Positions 23,592-35,600 of a stretch of DNA of 64,000 nucleotides are shown piece after piece. The stretch's first letter is position 1, and each line of letters opens with the position of its first letter. The notes beneath the pieces were generated by a model, which was not told the DNA's origin, ran no database searches, and was given only the letters and a program-made list of their open reading frames with translations. The position numbers and the translations under genes were made by a program. The stretch is from positions 40,286,732 through 40,350,731 of the forward strand of contig NC_026657.2 in assembly GCF_000004075.3 (NCBI RefSeq). Reading direction: 5' to 3'. The DNA is from Cucumis sativus (lineage: Eukaryota > Streptophyta > Magnoliopsida > Cucurbitales > Cucurbitaceae).

Positions 23592-26500
23592 ATTAAATTT
23601 GTGTTAGTTTTAACTATTAAATTATCAAAATTAAGTTTTTGTTTTAAAAAATTAGGAATGATTGAATGTAAATCTCCCGATGGTATCCTAGCTGGATCAA
23701 TTTAGGGTTTTTTTTAATTGCTCTAAAATTGCATTTTTGTTATCACTTCTCATATGATTTCCTTTCATGGCCTCAATTGACCGTAACTATAACATTTAAT
23801 AGTAAAAGAGGATTGTATCGTTATTGATTAAAACTTTTTTTTTTCTTTTAGGCAAACATAAACGTGACTTTTAAGCTATTGATCAACTATATTAAAAGAT
23901 TCCTATATAAAAATAAAATAACTCGATATGAAAAAAAATATTATCTTTTATATCAAATAATTAAATAACTTTGAAATGAGGCAAAAGAATCACCTCTCGA
24001 AAGGATATGATAAATCGAAACATTATTTGATAGCGTTTTCAGCAATAATAAATTAAAAAACCTTCTCTATTCAAAACTTAATAACCTACTTCGAATCATA
24101 TTCCACTTCCACATGAGGATTATGGCTAAACTTTTGATCTTGTTCAATCGTGCATAAGCCTTCAAACAACACTTTCGCTTCCACCAAACTTACACAAACA
24201 CAATCACCAAAATTCACATGATCCATGGTGGATGGCAAGTCCACCTCTAGCACTCACCAAAGCTATATCAACTAAAACTTTAAACCTATAATTATATTAT
24301 TCAAATCTTACATTTTTGTAGATACCAATTTACATACACACTCCTTTATATTACCATATGACTAATAATTTGAGTCAATTGAACTCTTTACATACAAGAA
24401 TCAATTTAAACTCATAATTATGATGAGTTTTGAAAATTAATCATGTATTAATTGTTAAGATACATAGATGTCTTCAAAAAAAAAAACACTAAAAATCTAA
24501 ATTGATTAATTTATTTACATTACATAACAGCATAAATAATAAAAATACAACTTGTTAGTTTTAAAATTAATAAAATTATTGGTTTACAATTTAAATCAAT
24601 ATACCACCTCAACTAAAAATTGATATTTTTTTAAAATCTTTACACATTCAAGCTAGTTCACAAAAATTTAAAAAAAATTTATTTATTATAATTTAATAAT
24701 TATAAACTTGTTTGAAATTATTTTTGAAAGAAAGGAAAAAAGAAAAGGGGTTTGTTTAGCGGTGATACGCACGCGGGAATGAGGAAGTGTGTGTGTGTGT
24801 GAGCATAAATGGTAGAAAGATCTTTTTCTATTATAGCAACGAACGACAGCCATCTCTCTCTCGTATTTCGAAGATTCTTTTGCAAAATAAAATCGAATAT
24901 AACATTAGAATATTTTTCTCATCTTTGCTTACGTTCGCCACGTGTCAATATACATCCTGATCCAACGGCCACTATTTGAGGTTTTTGTCCACCGTAGGAT
25001 GTTGCAGTTTCTACCATATAAGTGTTAAATTAGTCGTCCTTGCTATGTTAGGGGAAAATAATATATAGGAATTTGTCTTATAGTTATACCATACTTAGAG
25101 ATGCACACATCTAGAGACAAAATATCTTATTTGTATGAATTGGCATGTGTTCAATTATTGTTTATTGGTTAGTAGTTTAGAGAAGACGTGGTAGGTAAAG
25201 AAGAGTGTTATAAGTATTGGAATCATAATTGTTATAATGTCTTTAATGTTTAAGTTCTTTTTAAGATGGTAGGAATGATTAATTATTTTGATTTATTTTA
25301 TTTATTATTAGGGAGATTCTTTGTTCTTTCTTAGGTGGTATTGTACTCTAAAGGAATTGTTGTGTTATACAAATCGCTGTCAGTTACGACATGAATGTCC
25401 AATTCAAACGTGCACTCGTTGAAATAATTGGAATATGGAATAGAATAAAGAGAATGAAGCTTGGAACAAAAGATTTGTAATGGATATACATTTGGATTTT
25501 TTTGATAAATTGAGTCGGATGAAGAAAACAAAAGGTAAAGAGGAAGGAGCTAGGGTTTCTAACAACGGGAAAAATGGAAATAAATTATTAATACAAAAAC
25601 AATAGATGATAAAAAGTTACTTTTTTCGCACAAGACTAGTTAGCCAAACCCACTCGTCCAAACGAATAGCATGTGATGACAAGGTGATGTTATCACTACC
25701 ACACTTTAGTCTCACAACTAACATGTCCGGGTATTTATACCCTTTGACCTTGCTAAATTCTAATGTAGGACAAAAGTCTTGCCCGTTGCTTAAGAGTCTT
25801 GTCATTTACTTAACATTTCTAGATTTGAACTACTAAATTATATGGTTGTTCCTTAAACTTTGATATCAAGTTGTGAGTGTGAATCCAATTTTTTTTACCT
25901 TTGGGTCAAATTAACCTATCTCGACCTCATCCTCGACCAAGACCAAAGGTGGTGAGGTCATGTAGCCTTGGCTTGTAGCACACCTACCACTGTGCCCCAC
26001 CATTTAAACTTAGGTTAGATAATTTAACCGTTTATCATAGTTTAACTTATTCAATGGTGGATGTAATCTCAATCCAACGAAAACCAATCTATAACAATTT
26101 ATGATTTATGGTTTTTTTCGAATAAATGTTCATTTTTAAAAATTATAAAAATAAATAATATTTATAAGCTATAACAAAATTATTATGTCCATGATAAAAA
26201 TGGATAGAAGCATATTGACTATAAATATCTATTATTTTGTCTATATAGTATATAAATAAGAAAATAAAAATTTTCCCTATCCCCGATTTCTTTCAAATTT
26301 CAACCAATATATGAGTGCCTTACAAAACCCAAATGTCACCACACATGGGATGGATTGCACGAATATTAAAGTTAGTGTTGGCACATCACAAATATGGATG
26401 GACGTGGAGGAAGTAATACGTGACCCTAAACATAATAGACATCTATTCACTAATATTTATAATAAAGTCCTATTTGTAACCCTTCTCCTATTTCCTCCCA

Positions 26501-27161
26501 TTTTTTAACTGCACAAGAATTGAACGTTTATAAAAAATAATTAAAAATGGAAATTATTGTAAATTGAAAAATTATTTTTTTTTTAAAAAAAAAAAAAACT
26601 GTTTTTGTAATTTCAAAATGAGGCCAAAACATGAGTAAGAATAAATAACAAACCAAGAATTTTATCAGAGAAAATGATACAAAGCGTTGATAATCTAATT
26701 GTTCTTCCTTCCAATCTAAGTTATCAAGCTGATTTTAATTTATAGATCATAAATTTTTGTGTTTTATGTGTATTCATAAAAGATATGGAAGTTTATTTAC
26801 TATGATTTCCTTTCATCACAATCCACAAATTAATATTCTCTCATCTCTAAGCATCCAAATTTTTCATTGAATCACAAAACTATATATAATATAAAACCAA
26901 TCTCCTGTTCTTCTTGTTTGATCACTTACCCACACAATGATTTAAGCACTAAAATACATCAATTCATCAACCAAAGGAATAACGTGAGAATGTGAAATAA
27001 TGTTTTAGTCTAATTTAAGTGAAACTCACCAACACAATAAATGCAGCCAAAACGAAACTGAAAGAATCAAATTCATCAGCACCAATTAAATGAATTCCTA
27101 AACTGCTTTTTCAATTTAAAACCTAAACGAATTTCATATTTCCGTTTCTATCTCCCTATTC

Positions 27162-27181
27162 ATATATATATATATATATAC
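27162..27181 (+). promoter_or_regulatory. (AT)n tract / probable TATA region of the prolamin-like gene
   Basis: About ten AT units end 84 bases before the ATG at 27266. The position suits a TATA element with a short leader rich in GAAGA. It could equally be a plain microsatellite. Confidence 0.4.
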
Positions 27182-27265
27182 ACATAAACACCAAATCGAA
27201 GAAGAAGATGTAGAATCAATCAAAGGAAAAGGGGGTGAAGAGAAGAAGATCAAACGAACCTGCCA

Positions 27266-27637
27266 ATGTCGAAATCTGTTCGATTTTTCGGATTCTTCCT
27301 CTGTGTCCTAGCAACTTCATCGTCGTTTCACTCGGCTTTCGCTGTTAGAAAAATTGCGGAGGCGGTTTACTCATCCGATTGTTGGGACGCGATAAACGCG
27401 GTGAAAGGATGTCAGAATGAAATCGACACGCCATGAAGAGTAATGAGATCGAAGGTGAGTTACGATTGTTGTAAAGTGATTTTACATGGAATGCCGGAGA
27501 AATGCGCCGCCGTGGTTTTTTCGTCTGGTGGAGAGTTTTCCCCGGATGTTAGCGGTGCGGTTAACGAATATTGCGACGGAATGGGAATTACTCCGCCGGT
27601 GCTTGAAACGGAGGATACTAAAGTGGAAGAAAATTGA
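27266..27637 (+). pseudogene. Small secreted prolamin-like (ECA1 gametogenesis-related type) protein, frame-broken
   Basis: The single-exon frame encodes about 123 residues. It starts with a clear signal peptide (MSKSVRFFGFFLCVLAT, ending near HSAFA), so the product should be secreted. After it come six cysteines in the contexts SDCWD, KGCQN, YDCCK, EKCAA and EYCDG, the spacing of the prolamin-like domain in ECA1/egg-cell-secreted proteins; its ligand or role cannot be told. The frame is interrupted by TGA at 27434-27436. Reading the next frame just before that point gives AMKSNEIE, which joins naturally to VSYDCCKV, so two small indels (near 27430 and 27453) explain the break better than one nonsense change. 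The sequence TCGAAGGTGAGT also looks like a splice donor, but no matching acceptor context is seen and the family is normally intronless. Whether it is a true pseudogene or a sequencing artefact is open. Confidence 0.65.
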
Positions 27638-27744
27638 AGGCTTAAATAGTAAAATCACACCGTTTATTTGGATGGTTTTCGGCTTTTTTTCGCTTAATTT
27701 CTTTTCTTTTTTATTACTTTCAACTGCTTGTTTATTTTTACTTA

Positions 27745-27750
27745 AATAAA
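27745..27750 (+). terminator. AATAAA polyadenylation signal of the prolamin-like gene
   Basis: AATAAA occurs about 108 bases past the stop codon at 27635-27637, followed by further AATAAA copies. It is the first canonical signal after this gene. The convergent PRPP synthetase gene ends about 0.9 kb further on. Confidence 0.4.
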
Positions 27751-28619
27751 ATGGATTTTGTGAAATAAAGTATATAAAGTGATACTTTATTTCATTTCAA
27801 GCTAATATATATTGATAAAATAATTTAATATAATAGAGATCGAACTCGACATCTTGATTATATTTTAATTGTTGAATTTATTCAAATTAAATATAAGATG
27901 TTATCTTACTATCTTAAAATTACACTATATACAATACAACATTGCTAAGACCACTTTACAATGTGAATAAAATAGTTTTAAGGGTAAAGAGGATCAATTA
28001 GGAAAAATACTACACTAGAAAGAAAAATGACACTTTTGGAATAGAGTTCCCACCAATAATTGTATTTCTATAAATCAAATTCTATATCAATGATCTTTAT
28101 TTGGAAAGGGAAGAAAAAAGAGGGTACAATTTTGATAAAAATGAACATGAAACAAATATCATAAATCACAATGATATTCCATAAAAGTGAAACCAAAGTC
28201 ATAGAAGAAGAAAGTGAAAATGACTCTACCAAATTAGGCACAAAATTGCAGATCCTTCTCATTTAAGGACATTGAAAAATGAGACTCAAATATTTATACA
28301 TTCAAGGAAACTTAATGACAGAAACCTTGATTTAGAGTCCACAATAATCATTTCCAATGCTAAAAAAAGGTAATAATTTATGCTAATTGGTAATTACCTT
28401 CCTAATCTCTCTCTCTATTACATGAACCTCCCTCTCCTTTTCCATTTTTTTCTAGTAAATATGACATTCAGCCAGGGACTTTAGTCCAAGCCATAAATTA
28501 AAGGGAGATTCCTTTTTTTTCTTCTTTGTCACATAAAAGGGAACACTATATGCCAATTGTTAAATAAGTTGGTCACAACACCTCCATAAATAAGGGAGCA
28601 GAGGCAAACTGAAGTTTCG

Positions 28620-31600
28620 TCATTGAAAAATGCTGCTCACCGAACAATCATCGTGAACACGCCAAATGGTTTCGCCATCAAGTTTGCAACTGAGAGGACT
28701 GTTAACTGAGGAAAGTGAACTTTGGGGGCTGGAATTGTGTTTGTCACTATCACTTCTTGAAAAAAGCCACTGGACAACCTCTCAATGGCAGGGGGGCTGC
28801 AAAGAGAGAGAGTTCGTTAAGTGAAATTGATACATGCAACCGCATATTGGAATGTTTATTAAGTGAAAGCAAGGACGACACTCAAATTAAAGTGGGGAAG
28901 GCCACGCCATAAGATTATAAGGAACAGTCAACAGGTAAAAATCCCAAGCAACAATAGAATGTCGTGGCCAAAAGTCTGGTTTAGGCATATACCATCGAAT
29001 CCTAAGGGGTCAAATGTTGTTGAACACGCATGAAAGAAGGGGAAAAAACAGTCAAGGATACTTGTACAAGTGAGTGAAATGGGCTATTATAGTCTACTTC
29101 ATGTTTGAGAATCCAATTAAAATAGTTGGTGTTTCCAACCATTATAACCTACCATCAACTAAAGCATTACTATTTCAATCCCTTTTTTTACCATGTTTAC
29201 TATTTTGGTTTAAATCTTGTTTTGTAATTTTAAATCTAATTCTATTTTGGTCCCTAAAATATCAAAAGTGTTCTTTTGGTCTCTGAACATTTAAAATTTG
29301 TTTATTTTAGTTTGTGCCATTAAGATGTTATCAACTCTTTAACAAATATCTATAAAATACTGTTACAGTGTTAATTAGTGAGAGAGAATAAATTTGTACA
29401 TTGCTTCTGTTTAAGTAGAGAAAGGTTTGTATCAAGAGGAAGGAAGAACATACCTGAAAACAGCATGGGTGCAACAAGCATAAACTTCTCTGGCTCCCTC
29501 TTGATGTAGCAATTCAGCCCCCTTAGTAATTGTTCCTACAACCCACAAAAGCTTATTATATTAGACATGTTTCTTTAAAGGAACATTCAGCAAGGTAGAA
29601 GATTTAGAAAACATGGTATCAATGGGGAAGTGGGATGATAAAGCAGATGGTACAATATCAGGTTTCTTAAGCTCACCAGCCGTGTCAATCATGTCATCAA
29701 CCATAACTGCAACCTTCCCTTTAACATCACCAATCAGGTTCATTACCTGCAAACACGTTGCATAAAGATATAATAAGCAATTTAATCTAAAGCTTTAGTC
29801 AAGACTAGCTTTTCCTATATACATCAGCATTCTATTAATTTTACAAGAGAAGGAAAAAGCCACCGCATCAAATATCTCATATCTCAAGTGCTGCTATACA
29901 ATGCATGGAGTCCAATGATACCACTTATGGTTCATATATCACTGAGGTCTATCAAATATCTCATCTAACGTCTATATCGCTTCATCAACAAACAATGAGT
30001 AAAATTCTGTCGATAAACCCAACAAAACTTAACAATATCAATTCCTGTACGACCACAATTGTCCACGCCACAATTTATTCTAAATTAGAGATTACGAAAT
30101 TCAGTACAAATATATTTAGTGCATATTTCAATGAGTTCAAGAGATAAAACCTTACACCAAGTGATTATAGCCACAGAGTATAGTGCAAAATTACCTCGGC
30201 AACATTGTGACCATGGCGCCTCTTATCCACTATGGCTAAAGGTGCATCAGATAGTTTTTTGGCAAAAGCACGAGCTCTGGCAACTCCTCCAACATCAGGA
30301 GAAACCACTACCAAATCACTAGAACAAATCCTCTTGCTGGCAAGATAGTCAAGAATCACGGGCTATAAAGTAGATGACAATTTGGCAAACAATACAAATT
30401 TCAGTAAAAATCTAATATTTCCAATAGGTGGCAAAAAGAAGAAAAAACGAAACGAATGAACCTACATGGCAATTTACATGATCCACGGGAATATCAAAGT
30501 AACCCATGGATTGTCCAGAATGAAGATCGCAAGCAAGAACACGATTTGCACCAGCTTCAGTAATGATGTTGGCAACAAGCTTTGCAGCAATGGATTCTCG
30601 CCCTTGAGTCTAGTGGAAGAGTTTAAACAGACTGTTACACAGCAAATAAGGGAAACCAATTTCGTCCCAGAGCACTTCATAAACCTACCCAATGTAAATA
30701 GTTCTGCATTCGTAATGTTTATTCTATTCAAACTTAATAAAATCAGACATCAAACTCAAATCCCTCCCTCATTTAAGAATTATCACTTTGTACATACACT
30801 CAAACGTGACTTACAGCAAAATTCAACTAAAAATATTACCTTTCTATCAGCTCTAGCATATCCAAAATATGGAATCACAGCGGTAATATTTTTGGCTGAG
30901 GCTCTCCTACAAGCATCAATCATAATTAAAAGCTCCATAAGATTCTCATTAGCTGGGGGCAGGTGGGCTGTACTAGGAATACATCACATCCCCTAACACT
31001 TTCTTGCAATTGAACGTATATTTCACCATCAGCAAACCGCTTAATGTTAATCTTTCCAAGTTCCAGCCCCATGTAACAGGCAATTTCCTGAGAAGTAAAT
31101 AACTCACGTTTAGCAAACAAAGACTGGTCTCCAGAGAGAAAAAGAGATTCATATTTGCATGTTGCTCGGGAACTTTTCAATATAAACACTTTGATGGCCA
31201 AAACTATTCAGCCTTTTGAGTCACTTTAACCAAGTTCAGCCAACAATGGTCCTCCAAGAGAATGAATACAAAAAATAACGAGCAACCCCACAAGTTCAAC
31301 AGAATTACCTAGAAAAGAATATTGGTTGGAGACTAAACTGAACTCGCTGAATTCCAACTTAATAATATTATCACCATTATGAACATGTTATGATATGCCT
31401 AAATAAGCAATATTAAGCGTAAAAATCATTCATATCTAAACTAAACTATTAAATAGTAAAAGTAAATCAATAGAAATGTAGAACGAAAGTCAAAATCTAG
31501 CAAATAAAGTTATAAGGAAGATAAAGTCATTTGATTAGACAATAGCCAACGAAAATTTCACTTCGACCAAACCAACAAAGATAAGTAGGCTGGTCTTCCG

Positions 31601-32561
31601 TTGACCAAGACATCATTATTAAAACCTTCAAACCCCTCCACGAAAACAATAATCAAACTAACTTATCAAGAGAAAACCACCACATATCATGTCATCTTGA
31701 TGGCGATTACTAAACAGTCATTTGAAAAGTCAAAATATAACTTTCGTTCCATTGTAGGGTAAAACCTTAAAAAAAAAAAAAAAAAAACGTTTCACAAGTA
31801 CAATAGAAGGAGCTTAACCTGAGAAAGTAAACGATTTGCAGACCCAGAAAACAATTTCAAACGTGTACTACTTCTATTAACTCTGTTCTCCATGCGAGCT
31901 GACTCCAAGAACTTGGGCAACGTCCGTTCAGTAACAATTGGAATTGTTGGTTTCCCGTTCACATGCCTCAAAGACTCGGACATATCACATCTCTGGAAAA
32001 GAAAAGAAAAAAAAATTAAAACGAAACATAAGAACGAATGCAACAGAACCTTAACAGTGAAAACTTTTACCAGCAACAAAATATTTACACAGTCAGAAAA
32101 GTAATAGCAACACAATTCTTAGAACAACAGGGAAAGAGGAGGAAAACCCCCAAAACTTCCCATCTCCAACATTCATCTTCGAACATGACAAAACATTACA
32201 TTCAACACTTAAAACTGTTTTATCTAATTTTTCCCCCATCTATCTTCTACACACAAAAAAATCCCTTCAAATCCTCTCGTGAACAAAAACCAATCAACAG
32301 AATCTCAAAAAAAAAAAAAAAAAAGAACGAATCATCCGCATTGCATCATTCATGAACCACAACAACAAACAAAAACAAGATAAAAGAATCTCCAAAACAA
32401 ATAACAGAAAAAAAATCAAAGGAAGAAGCATACAACTCCACCATTGGAAGACATTCGAATGCGAGACTCATTCGGAACAAAACAACCATGGTCAAGGGAC
32501 CAACAGAGAACAAAGACGACGACAAGGACGAAGAAGAAGACGGCAGAGTCAACGCAGCCAT
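28620..32561 (-). CDS. PRS: Ribose-phosphate pyrophosphokinase (PRPP synthetase, class I), frame-broken
   Basis: The enzyme makes PRPP from ribose 5-phosphate and ATP for nucleotide, histidine and tryptophan synthesis. Exons in transcript order are 32434-32561, 31819-31992, 30840-31087, 30466-30609, 30195-30362, 29677-29746, 29454-29535 and 28620-28796. The Ser-rich start [19 protein letters not shown] fits a plastid transit peptide. Landmarks are [26 protein letters not shown] followed by [10 protein letters not shown], the PRPP synthetase signature [30 protein letters not shown] and the PRPP-binding [13 protein letters not shown]. Three one-base losses are inferred: an AAA run in exon 1 near 32472, the C run in exon 3 near 30958, and TT to T in exon 8 near 28664. 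With these allowed for the protein is 397 residues, close to Arabidopsis PRS1/PRS2 (about 400). The segment [11 protein letters not shown] in exon 8 is one residue shorter than the usual VAEKNY form. It could be PRS1 or PRS2, which are too similar to separate here. Confidence 0.9.
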
Positions 32562-32682
32562 AGAATAGAAGCTCTTTTTCTGATTGAAGGAGCAAAAGCA
32601 GGGTAGGGTTAAGCCCTCCAAGAAGACAAAAATTGAGAGAAGATTGAGGAGGAAATGACGAAGAACAGCATTGTGAGCTTCT

Positions 32683-32692
32683 TATATATATA
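32683..32692 (-). promoter_or_regulatory. TATA box of the PRPP synthetase gene
   Basis: The minus strand reads TATATATAAGAAGC about 120 bases upstream of the ATG at 32561. That places transcription start near 32655 and gives a leader of about 95 bases. Motif and position are both good. Confidence 0.6.
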
Positions 32693-32699
32693 CACACAT

Positions 32700-35600
32700 C
32701 AATGGCGGTAGTGCACAAAACTTTTAACATTTATTTATTTAAATCCCTAATTACGAAATTTAAGTTTTTAATTGGGAGAGAAAATGAGTCACATCAAGCA
32801 CCTGATACGTCGTCGTTCGACGCAAGGTTATTCGCTTTAGAAGGGGGGCTGTTTGGCTGCGGATTTGTGGGAGTGTGGGTCCGGTGAAAGAAAAGAAAAG
32901 AGAAAACGAAAAAAAGGAATCTAAATTAAAAGGACATTTTATAATCTAAAATTTTCTCTCTTTGGAAAATAAATATTTGAAAGTCCACAAAGAAATTAAT
33001 GTTCCTCATTCTATTATGAGACGAAATTAAAAGGTCTTTCTTATCTTTCTTTTTTTTTTTCATTTTAATAAATATTGCCAAAGTTATTTACGGCGTATAA
33101 CAAAATAAGAAAACCTACCATATTGATCGTTTATGCACGATCTTAAATAAAAATTGTTGGAATATTGGTATATATACCACTAAATCTAACAAATAAAAAA
33201 AAATCGTGTTGCGAAATCTAAATGATCTTGTAGCCAAATTAACAAAGAATCTAGACGCGTGAGTGGTCATTTAATTGTGTGTTGACCATGACATTTTTGT
33301 TATTTTTCATTATGGTGTTTTCCATATTAAGTATATGTTTTTTCCGTTTTCAAAATTACTCTATAAATATTTTGGAGCTTTGTTATATTTTAAAAAAAAT
33401 CTTTTTTTAGTTGTTTTCTAATATATATGTGTTTGGTTCTTAAATAATAAGTTTAAAGGGTCTATAAAATATTTACATCATTTTTAAATAATTGTTCGAG
33501 ATTAAAATTATAAATTAAAAAATCTTTTTTAAAAAATACTTTATGGATCTTTGAAACTTATTCTAAAAAAATTACAGGTGTTTTATTAGGACATTGAGTT
33601 TGGTTATAAAATCATGCGTTAATGTATTGAAATTAGAAAGTTTGACTTTTGAGTATAAGTTAAAGTTGTAAGATGGAGTGTATCGATAAACACGTTGTCC
33701 TATAAGAATAACCAAGTTTTATATAAACTGACTTAGACAATCACTGATGTACGAACGTATGTATGTGTGTGAAAGTACATAAACATTACAAATGTAAGTA
33801 AGGGGAAAAGGACAAGGAAATAAAATGGAGTAGAGAGTTATCTATGGGGAGATGACAATGAAAGTCCAATATTCCAACTAGGGTTTCACATTACTTTATT
33901 TGAAAACAACATTTATAATGAAATCTCAAAAGAGAAAACAAAAACAAAGAAAATATTTTAAATGATATTTTATTTCTTAGGGAGGAAAGTGTGTAAGTTC
34001 ACTTTATCAATAGTCATGGGTCAATAACAAAAATATAAAGTATAACGGTATCGATATCCTTAAGAGTAAAATGAATTCAAAAATTCTCCTTAAAATGACA
34101 AATCGTCATATTTATCTGTCTTCATTTTATCATAGTAGTTTATCTATGTTTACGGGTCAATCGTAGATAGATTGTGATATTTTGGTTCATTTTATTATAT
34201 TTGAAAATAACCCTAAGTAATATTGTCGTTAATAAACGTAATTAATACATAGTATTTTATCTATTACGTGAATGATTAGTTCGTATTGGATAAGATATCA
34301 ATTAACATCATTATGATCAATGTTTTGATTTTTCATCGTTAAATTGTTAAACTTAAAAAATAGAAAGAAGAAAGTTTAGTTATAGTTTTCAAAGTATGTA
34401 AAATGTATATGAATTTTGAATGTTGTAATGTTTGTGTTTAATAATTAATAGGTCATTCAATTTTACATGTCTTGAATTAAGTTAATGGTTTGCTAAATTA
34501 AACCTAAAATTAATTTATTTGCTACAAAGTTAAAACTTTTTTTAATTGTTTATTGAATACTATTCAAAATTTAAATATCTAGTGAAGATAAATAAAAATT
34601 TAATTGACTTATTCATTCTAAAATTAGGAACTAAATATACAAAATTATCAAAATTTAGCAAAGTAAATATATATATATATACATATCTTATCTTAATTCC
34701 ATTTGAGTACAATTAAGTTTATTTTTCTTCACCTTCCTTCACGTGTAATTAAATAGTATATTAAATTTACTTTACATTAAGCATATATATATTATTAAAT
34801 GGTCAAATAATTTCCTAAAAAAAATATTGATTGGATCTCATCATCCGAGGTCAAAATACACGAAAAGACCACAAAAATAAGAAAAACGAAGCGACAAAAT
34901 CTAAACTAAGCAATAAAGCAACAGTACACAATAAAGGAAAAAGATACGGAGAAGAAAAGGCTAATTGGGTCTCTATAAAACAAGTCTCAAACCACGTAAA
35001 ACAGTTAAATCTCAAATCGAACATTCAAGTAAACAACGTTAAATAACAAGAGACCATGTAAATCTTCAAATCTTACATCTTAGCCAATTATGTACACTAT
35101 AATGACAAATACAATTCAATCAAACTTCGAATAATGTATTAATCAAATTCAACCAATTATGAAAAATTAATCAGTTAAATTTGATAAATGATATTATTTT
35201 TGAATTGAAAATTTTGCAATTTTTTAAATAGGTTACTCAGATACTTAATAAATGTAAATTGGGTAATCGTCAATACCCATTGATGCACTCTAACTTTATT
35301 TAATTGTAAGATAAACACTATAATTAATCAAGTATTATAGTAATAAAGATGTAGTGATTTAGTCACATTGGTTAATGAGACTAATGGTCAATAAAAATAG
35401 TATAAAAGAACAAATATAAAATACACATTTGGAGGATAGCTTATATCATCCACTATATACTATATAGTATATATCCTTTTAGATCTAAAGTTAAATTGAA
35501 CCTTTTTCTCTTTCTAAGAGAATGGATAAGTTTGAATTGGTAGGCACCAATTGTTTGATCACTCTAACTTCTAAGTAACAACCACAATTATTATTATTAT

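Larger units (their letters stand above)
22841..27160. other. Intergenic region between PKP3-like and prolamin-like genes
   Basis: No gene is supported in these 4.3 kb. The part next to 22841 holds a purine-rich leader and probable promoter of the pyruvate kinase gene, including GA-rich sequence near 23024-23055. The rest is AT-rich, with two tandem duplications (listed separately), a short (GT)n tract near 24790-24802 and homopolymer A/T runs near 26574-26600. Open frames here, including the pair overlapping on opposite strands at 25606-25836, show no family resemblance. Confidence 0.7.

Noticed and set aside
25606..25836. Overlapping frames on both strands near 25.6-25.8 kb
   Set aside because: Neither strand shows a domain, signal peptide or homologue that I recognise, and no promoter or splice context is evident.
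30466..30996. Plus-strand frame of 176 codons inside the PRPP synthetase gene
   Set aside because: It is antisense to exons 3 and 4 of PRS and the intron between them; the minus strand carries the conserved motifs.
31768..31790. Poly-A run as the tail of a retroposon
   Set aside because: It lies in PRS intron 2, with no upstream gene-like or SINE-like body and no flanking duplication.
32416..32730. Minus-strand frame of 104 codons as a separate small gene
   Set aside because: Its end ([13 protein letters not shown]) is the true continuation of PRS exon 1 after a one-base loss; its start lies in the promoter.
34831..35046. Lys/Asn-rich 71-codon frame
   Set aside because: The composition follows from A-rich DNA; no family resemblance, leader or splice signals.
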